DNA of 64,000 bases from Aquarana catesbeiana. Lineage: Eukaryota; Chordata; Amphibia; Anura; Ranidae. The position numbers and the translations under genes were made by a program. Positions 57,860 through 64,000 of this stretch are shown one piece after another (position 1 is the stretch's first letter; each line of letters starts with the position of its first letter). Location of the stretch: positions 585,732,119 to 585,796,118 of the forward strand of contig NC_133326.1 in NCBI RefSeq assembly GCF_042186555.1. Direction: 5' to 3'. The notes under the pieces are model-generated. The model saw only the letters and a list, made by a program, of their open reading frames with translations, was not told the DNA's origin and did not search any database.

Positions 57860-58690
57860 TGCAAGGGTGGCACTCTTCCCACTGACCACCAAAGTAAGAG
57901 GCATTCTTCCCACTGACCACCAATGTAAGGGTCATTCTTTCTACTGTCCACCAAGATAAGGGTCATTCTGTCTACTGACCACCAATGTAGGGGGAATACC
58001 TCCCATCAACCATCATTGAAAAAGGGCTTCCTTACCACTGACCACTAATGTAAGGGGCACTCTTCTCACTGACTACCAATGTAAGGAGAATTCTTCTCAA
58101 TGACCACGAATATAAGTTCTGGCCATGGATCACCACTGTAAGGGGCATTTTTCACACTGACCTTCAATGTAAGGAGAATTCTTCTCACTGACCACCAATG
58201 TAAGTTCCTGCCATGGACCTACCACTGTAAGGGGCATTCTTTTCACGAACACCAATGTAAGCGACATTCTTCCTATCGACTACTAATGTAAGGAGCATTT
58301 TTTACACTGATCACCAATTTAAGGGGCATTCTTCCCATCAACCACCAACATAAGGGGCTTTTTTTCTATCAACCAACAAAGAAAGAGGCATTCTTCCCAT
58401 CAACCACCAATGTAGTGGGCTTTCTTGTTATCAACCACCAATGAAAGAGGCATTCTTCCCATCAACCACCAACGTAATGGGCTTTCTGTCTATCAACCAC
58501 CAAAGAGGCAATCTTCCTATCAACCACCAATGTAAGGAGCTTTCTTTCTATCATCCACCAATGAAAGGGGCATTCTTTCTATTGATCAGAAATATAAGGG
58601 TCATTCTTCCCATCAACCACCAATGTTATGGACATTCTTTCCACTGGCCACCAATGCAAGGGGCATTCTTCCCACTGACTCCCTGTGAAA
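57860..58690. repeat. 31-bp minisatellite, about 27 units
   Basis: The unit is GCATTCTTCCCACTGACCACCAATGTAAGGG with a moving pattern of substitutions. A sub-variant with CATCAACCACCAA dominates 58330-58640. Open frames through it are repeat artefacts. Confidence 0.95.
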
Positions 58691-58694
58691 TGGT

Positions 58695-59142
58695 TTAAAG
58701 CATTAGTAAAGCCCACTTTGTTATTCTTACCTACAGGTGAGCCTATAATAAGGCTTACCTGTAGGTAAAATAAATATCTCCTAAACTTGCACCGTTTAGG
58801 AGATATTCACCCTGCATTGCAGCCAGTGACATCACTGGCGCATGCGCTTTGAAGGTCCGGCATACCTTGCCGGAACTTCAGAGCTTCATGCCAGAGCCGA
58901 GAGCTCCAGTGCGCATGTGCAGGAGTGACATCATGGCGGCTCCAGCTAGTCACACAGCCAGAGCGCACGAACCCAGAAGAAAGACCAGGGGAAGATGTCA
59001 GCCCTCTCAGCAGTGACCAGGTGCCACTAGAGGACTTTGTTCCAAGGTAACCATTCCATAATTTGCTAGTATTTGATGCATACTAGCACATTATACAGTT
59101 GACTTACAGGTGGTTTTTTTTTTTTCAGACAAGCCGCTTTAA
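58695..59142. mobile_element. TTAA-flanked MITE
   Basis: It runs from TTAAAGCATTAGTAAAGCC to CAAGCCGCTTTAA, with TTAA at 58695-58698 and 59139-59142. It has inner stems (ACCTACAGGTGAGCC / GGCTTACCTGTAGGT; ATCTCCTAAAC / GTTTAGGAGAT). It directly follows the minisatellite. Confidence 0.75.
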
Positions 59143-59324
59143 GTTCCTTAAGACCTGAAAATTATTTCAAGGGTTCGTCTAGGGTGAAAAAGTAGAGAAA
59201 GCCTGCCTTAGTTGATTTCACACTACATTAATACACTACATTAATACAACTATTATGCCCTAGGCACAAGCAGCTATTTTTTAGAAAGAATTCAAGACAA
59301 AAGGAAAATACTGCTTAGGCACAG

Positions 59325-59725
59325 TTAAAGTATAACTAAAGGGAAAGCATTTTTTTGGATAGTGTGTATAGGAATTACAGCGCCTGTAATATTTTTATTG
59401 CTATCTGTGTCCCCATTAAGAAGGTTCACTCTCTATTTGTCCTGTTTACCATTATCATTGAACGTGAAAGAAAATTCTAAATTTTGGGTTATCCCAGAAC
59501 AGAAATAGAAGGGAAATCTTCCAATGAGGACACTAGTTCTGGTGACCCTGGTGACAAGGAATTCAATCACTTTGAAGGTAGTTCCGATCCCTTCCTGTTT
59601 TGGATGTGGGACAGGAAGTAAAGGGAAATCAACACAATTATACACAGATGCCAAAAAAAGACAGGGGTTATAACCCTCCCTTACTAAAATGAAAAATAAA
59701 AGCTTAGCCTTTAGTTCTACTTTAC
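59325..59725. mobile_element. TTAA-type MITE
   Basis: The left end TTAAAGTATAACTAAAGGG mirrors the right end GCCTTTAGTTCTACTTTA. The right TTAA has mutated to TTAC. Confidence 0.75.
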
Positions 59726-61354
59726 CATTTCTAAATGTTCCATGTAACGTAACAAATCTTTATTACAATTCTTCTACTACTATAGGTGCACAGAATAAAC
59801 AGCATTAGAAAAATATGTGGTCAGAGCCCAGTATCAATAAGTTAATTATGTATGGCACCGACATCCCTTATATGTTGTACAGAGAATAAGAAATTGGGAG
59901 ATATAGGACTTTATAGGTGTACTAAAGTATAAATACAAAAACAATAATTATAAAATATATAGTTATATAAGATATACACAAATGATTGCAATCAGACAAA
60001 TGGCGAGCATCCCCAACTGTTAATTCCTACCTCATTGATTAAGCGTGGGGGCCAGATTGACATAAAAAAAATGAATAAGGAGTAAGATCCAGTGATGCCT
60101 TGCATTCGATCAGCCACAGTCGCCCAAATATGCCTTTTCTCCCGTAGGGAGGGGTATGGGTGGATGAAGACAAATACAGCTCAAAGTATAAACTGTCAAA
60201 TAAAATATAAGATATCCTTATAAATTTGCTTTAAACCATCCCAATATGAATGGTAAAGACAAAGAAGAATAAAGTCATCTTCACAGATTAAACTTACTCA
60301 AACTGGGTTTTCCTTAGGTTTAAATAAACTGGGAGGCTTAAAATCCATTAGACAACATCAGTGATCTAACTATATGGGAGACCACTTCTTGATTCTGAGA
60401 ATACCCACAAAACGCCCTATCATTTACCATTCATAGTAGAGCACAAACTGCCATTTTGCTGGAATTTCATACTGAATGTACTTGCCTCCATTTAAAAATA
60501 GAACCCATCCATGGGTCAAAGGGACTCCAAAAAGAGGAAGGGAAGGGGGCCCTTTCAACCGTTTACAGGCTTAAAGGAAGCTGTCTACAAGAGATATAAC
60601 AACAATTTACCAAGATTGTAATTACTGTGATGGCTATGTGGTTTCCAAAGTCACTGATGTATGCAAGTGTACCTGATGTCCTGTCCTGATGGTGTGAGAC
60701 TCCCAGGGATCCAACAACATGGCTGTCATCACGTGGGACCTTACATACTCCTCCCATTGCGTTTGGTGTGACGCTAAGCGTCGAGGCATAATGTCGCAAT
60801 TCGGAGGGGAGGGGCTGCGTGACGAGGGGGACGTCCAAGATCCCAAGATGTGCCACGGATTGTGGCAAGCGGAATCGAGCAACCGCAGCCACACCCCTAG
60901 GGGCCGAATCCGCAGAATAACAACCTCATGCCCAAAGATCAATCTGTCACAGAGCACAACACGGCAGGAAGCCGGAACCTCAAAGCCAACTGCGGTCCCT
61001 CAAGGCAGGCATGCATGGGTGCCCCCCATGATTCAGGTGGGCCTGTATACCTATCCCCACGTAGTGGGGATGGCCCCAGGGACACCCTTGGGCGTCTGTA
61101 CGGGAACCCACATGGCAAATGGGCAAAAGGGCAAAACGAGGCTGACCTCCATGGGTGTCACTCCAAATGAGACAAAAATGAAACCCTGAAAAATGTGCCT
61201 GAACCCTGAAAGACAGTGTATGCAGCCATAAACCGGTTTGTGGAATTAAATAGACCTCGCCAAGTGCATAAGTGCAACCATGAATAGTTACATATCCTTA
61301 AACGGTACCCCAAAGTACAACAACGTAAAAATACACACCATAACATAACAAAGT

Positions 61355-61805
61355 TTATATAAAGTATATATAATTCCCTCTGCACAAAGGGGGTAAAAAT
61401 ATAAACAGCACAGTAGCAATTGCACATTCCAGAAATTGACAAACACACTCCAAAAATACAACCAAACAAGGGGAGAGGGATGGCATATAGAGGGCACATA
61501 CAGGACTCCGGGAAGAATCCAAAGTGATAGAGATCATGTATTTGTTGAACGAGAAACCTGCGTATCTGGTCGCTTTTAGGAAGTAGATCCATCTAGTTTC
61601 AAGTTGTAAACATTTTTTTGTCAATGTCACCCCCTTGTTCATGAGAAGGGATATGTTCAAGAGTGAAAAAGCCAATCGAATTGAGATTGAAATTATGGTA
61701 CAGTCCTACATGCCTGCTAATGGGCGTTTCCATTTTACGTTTGGAAATCAGGGAGACATGGTCCCTAATCCTGCAAAAGAGTGGTCGTTTCGTCTTACTT
61801 ACGTA
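61355..61805 (-). pseudogene. GIY-YIG endonuclease domain of a Penelope-like element
   Basis: The minus strand reads YVSKTKRPLFCRIRDHVSLI, then ETPISRHVGLYHNFNLNSIGFF, a break, and LETRWIYFLKA. The elements YVGKTxRPL.xRIRDH, P(V/I)xRH and LExxWIxxL are the endonuclease signature of Penelope-like proteins. The GKT Gly is Ser. Frameshifts lie near 61620 and past 61590. A second copy of YVGKTKRPLFC lies head-to-head on the plus strand at 61810-61842. Confidence 0.85.
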
Positions 61806-61840
61806 CCTTACGTGGGTAAGACGAAGCGACCACTCTTTTG
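61774..61840. repeat. Palindrome joining two GIY-YIG starts head-to-head
   Basis: CAAAAGAGTGGTCGTTTCGTCTTAC (left) mirrors GTAAGACGAAGCGACCACTCTTTTG (right) with one mismatch around ACGTACCTTACG. It encodes the same GIY-YIG peptide outward on both strands. Confidence 0.92.
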
Positions 61841-62614
61841 TCATTATTTCAATCTCAATTCGATTGGCTTTTTCACTTGGGATTTTGGACATCCCCCTCA
61901 CCACACGGCCCCTCCCCTTTACATCCACGTTGCATCATTACTTCTCGATGCTTAGCGTCGCGCCAGACACAACGGGGAGGGGTATATAAGGACCCATGTG
62001 GCGGTAGCTATGTTGTTGGGATCCCTGGGAGCCTCACACCATCAGGACAGGACATCAGGTACACTTGCATACATCAGTGACTTTGGAAACCACATAGCCG
62101 TCACAGTAATCTTTGTAAATTGTTTGTAAATTCTTTGTAAATTGTTCTATCTCTTGTAGACAGCTTCCTTTAAGCCTGTAAACTCTTTTTGGAGTCACTT
62201 TGACCCATGGATGGGTTCTATTTTTAAATGGAGGCAAGTATATTCAGTATGAAATTCCAGCAAAATGGCCATTTGTACTCTACTATGAATGGTAAATGAT
62301 AGGGCTTTTTGTGTGTATTCTCAGAATTATGAAGCAGTCTCCCATATAGTTAGATCACTGATGTCGTTTGATGGATTTTAAGGCTTCCAGTTTATTTAAA
62401 TCTAAGGAAAACTGTAGATACAGTGAATCAATATTACCAATAAGGTGTTTTCATACACCTGTGGATATGGTTGTATTGTACGCATTTGTTTTTATGATAC
62501 AGTTCATTTAAATAAAATACTATGTATTTTTATAATTATTGTTTTTGTATTTATACTGCACCTATAAAGTCCCATATCCCCCAATTTCTTATTCTCTGTA
62601 CAGAATAAACAGCA

Positions 62615-63552
62615 GCGTGACACATCTCATGCCCACCATGACAAACATTCATGCAAAATTAGCATGTAAAACGACTAAAAGGAATTTGCACTAAAGAACA
62701 CGCACTTCGGCAGAAATAAATAGGCTTATTGAGACACATAAGAAAACTTGTTTTGTGTAGTAAAAAGAATATATTTTTTAACAGATGACTTATATTAACA
62801 TACTTTCAACACCATTGAGAGGCTGATTTAAGCACCTAACAACTAGCATAAATATAGAATATTTCAGAACATGCTGATGCTGATCATAGTAGGTGTTTAT
62901 AAATGTGAAAAGTGTTTTTCTTTTATAAAAATGGAACCTGAACAGTTTGATAAAAAAACAATATTGTTTACCAAGAAATATACATTCCACATTAATATTA
63001 TGCTACCAAAATGAGTGTGTGCTGTAAATTGTCTCCGCCATTGTTACTGTTTCTTCTTGCTGGAGACTGCCATTTTACTGAAGCCTAGAGCCCCTGAACA
63101 GCAGTAAATCTTTAGGCTGTCAACAGATCAGCCTCTACAAATTCAGCAGAGTGCCAAAAAATAGAGAGCAACTGAACATGTGCAGAGCAGGGCAAGACTG
63201 TATTACTAGATTTTAAACAGTATAGGCACTTATTTTTAATGTTCTGACTAAAGTTCCACTTTAATTTATTGCAGGAGTTTCTATTACTCCAATATACAGT
63301 GACAGTATCTTTTTTTTTAAATTGCACCCGGATTTATATGATTCTGTCATCTCTGATCTAGCATCTCAGTACAAGAAATAGATACTGACCCCCCTAATGC
63401 CTGATCAAAGATAATTCTATCCTTATGATAAGAAAAGCAGAATCAAGAAAAGTACCCGGACTTCTATGGAAGACCTCCACACATGGAACTATTATAAAAA
63501 AAATACATCCAATGCCAGATCCACTTTCAACATATGTAAATAAATGAAACAC
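62615..63552. other. Intronic sequence, no feature recognised
   Basis: No recognisable element. Confidence 0.55.
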
Positions 63553-63648
63553 ATACTGTCCATATTTTCAATGTTTCTTAATGATTTGTGCGTGTCTAAA
63601 ATACTGTCCATATTTTCAATGTTTCTAAATGATTTGTGCGTGTCTAAA
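63553..63648. repeat. 48-bp tandem duplication, two copies
   Basis: ATACTGTCCATATTTTCAATG starts both units (63553 and 63601). The copies differ at a single base, TTAATG versus TAAATG. Confidence 0.97.
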
Positions 63649-63699
63649 AGCATTCAAATTTATAAGGAAAGACATAGATATGGGTCAGGGCAGGACTGG

Positions 63700-63888
63700 G
63701 AACCCTTGGTCTCGGAGGTAAAAGCAACCAGCTAGCCCTTCCATGGAAGCAAAGGCAGGGGAGAGGGGTGCAGTGTTTTCATCTAGAGGGTGGCAGGCGT
63801 GGCAGGCGTGGCAACAGGTATGTTGTGGGGGAACAACAGAGCCACCGGCCAGCAGTAAAAGTTAAACTGCTCATCGGCAAGTGGTTAA
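63700..63888. mobile_element. Terminus of a TTAA-bounded repeat
   Basis: It ends GGCAAGTGGTTAA at 63888, like the terminus at 578. It includes the doubled GTGGCAGGC at about 63790-63810. The left end is not identified. Confidence 0.45.
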
Positions 63889-63894
63889 TCTATA

Positions 63895-64000
63895 CATGTT
63901 TTGTGGGTTTTTCGTTTTGTTTTGTTTTTTATTAACTGTTTGTCTGAGTATGGGATCTATGTTTGTCCCAAGCATGTTTGAATCTACTTACTGTTGACTG
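63895..64000 (-). mobile_element. CR1-like LINE 3' end, cut by the window edge
   Basis: GTTTGTCCCAAGCATGTTTGAATC ... TTACTGTTGACTG matches 56466-56508 in the same orientation. A TTTTG-type tail (63908-63931) marks the 3' end. The rest lies beyond 64000. Confidence 0.85.

Larger units (their letters stand above)
59791..62614 (-). mobile_element. Penelope-like element in a large inverted-repeat structure
   Basis: Two arms, about 59874-60860 and 61865-62604, are inverted copies. Examples: AATAAGAAATTGGGAGATATAGGACT versus AGTCCCATATCCCCCAATTTCTTATT, and CTTGCATACATCAGTGACTTTGG and its complement. The left arm carries extra sequence (about 59960-60300). The loop holds a GIY-YIG fragment on the minus strand. 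The 14-bp direct repeat CAGAATAAACAGCA lies at 59791-59804 and 62601-62614 and may be the target duplication. The right arm has GGGGTATATAAGG (61981), a TATA-like box. Confidence 0.8.

Noticed and set aside
58441..58698. Repetitive 85-codon frame with INHQ repeats
   Set aside because: The 31-bp minisatellite yields periodic frames, with no evidence of coding.
60719..61189. 156-codon plus-strand open frame
   Set aside because: It runs antisense through the left arm and loop of the Penelope-like structure and has no domain features.

Overview
The window is vertebrate intronic DNA, most likely from a ranid frog. Two exons of one protein-coding gene can be recognised, and both lie on the minus strand. 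They encode adjoining parts of the cytoplasmic tail of ANTXR1 (anthrax toxin receptor 1 / TEM8). Exon A is 31730-31825 (32 codons) and exon B is 25443-25610 (56 codons). Both are bounded by AG/GT splice signals and both are phase 0. I could not find the next 3' exon in 1-25442 or the preceding membrane-span exon in 31826-64000, so the window appears to be one complete intron (25611-31729) plus parts of two very large ones. The frog assignment rests on the dense set of repeat families that I associate with ranid genomes: TTAA-flanked 'TTAAAG' MITEs, 'TAGGGATG' hAT elements, 'TGCCCCGTACACAC' Harbinger MITEs and Penelope-like pieces. It is an inference.

Layout. 1-7 kb: minisatellite, a dead Tc1 element with a nested MITE, and a long (TA)n tract. 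7.2-10.2 kb: a truncated hAT transposase on the minus strand, followed by a very regular 88-bp tandem array and the hAT terminus. 10.2-12.5 kb: MITEs, including a Harbinger MITE inside a degenerate minisatellite. 15.1-21.2 kb: a near full-length L1-clade LINE on the plus strand, with an intact ORF1, an ORF2 carrying three frameshifts but its catalytic motifs, and two G-rich tracts. 23.9 kb: a 152-bp hAT MITE. 27.8-30.7 kb: a fold-back Tc1 derivative, then a second Tc1 that carries a scrap of L2-like reverse transcriptase and is cut off by a 5'-truncated L1. 33-36 kb: MITEs. 36.1-38.0 kb: a CR1-like LINE with a Harbinger MITE, another MITE and a perfect 109-bp-arm palindrome lodged in it. 38.7-50.8 kb: hAT, piggyBac-like and other MITEs, palindromes, and a tRNA-derived SINE. 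51.5 kb: a Penelope-like RT fragment. 52-56 kb: two related hAT elements with exact 8-bp target duplications. 56.4 kb and 63.9 kb: CR1-like 3' ends. 57.9-58.7 kb: a 31-bp minisatellite. 59.8-62.6 kb: a Penelope-like GIY-YIG remnant held between long inverted repeats.

The coding parts of the mobile elements are broken, apart from L1 ORF1. The host gene is the only thing likely to be under selection. The most unusual signals are the Penelope-like material (RT fragment, GIY-YIG fragments, and hammerhead-ribozyme-like motifs with a GAAAC(G)CGT-type core, several of them arranged as palindromes), the perfect 221-bp hairpin, and the 88-bp array upstream of the hAT transposase. I saw no prokaryotic-type operon, CRISPR array or other defence-type system.
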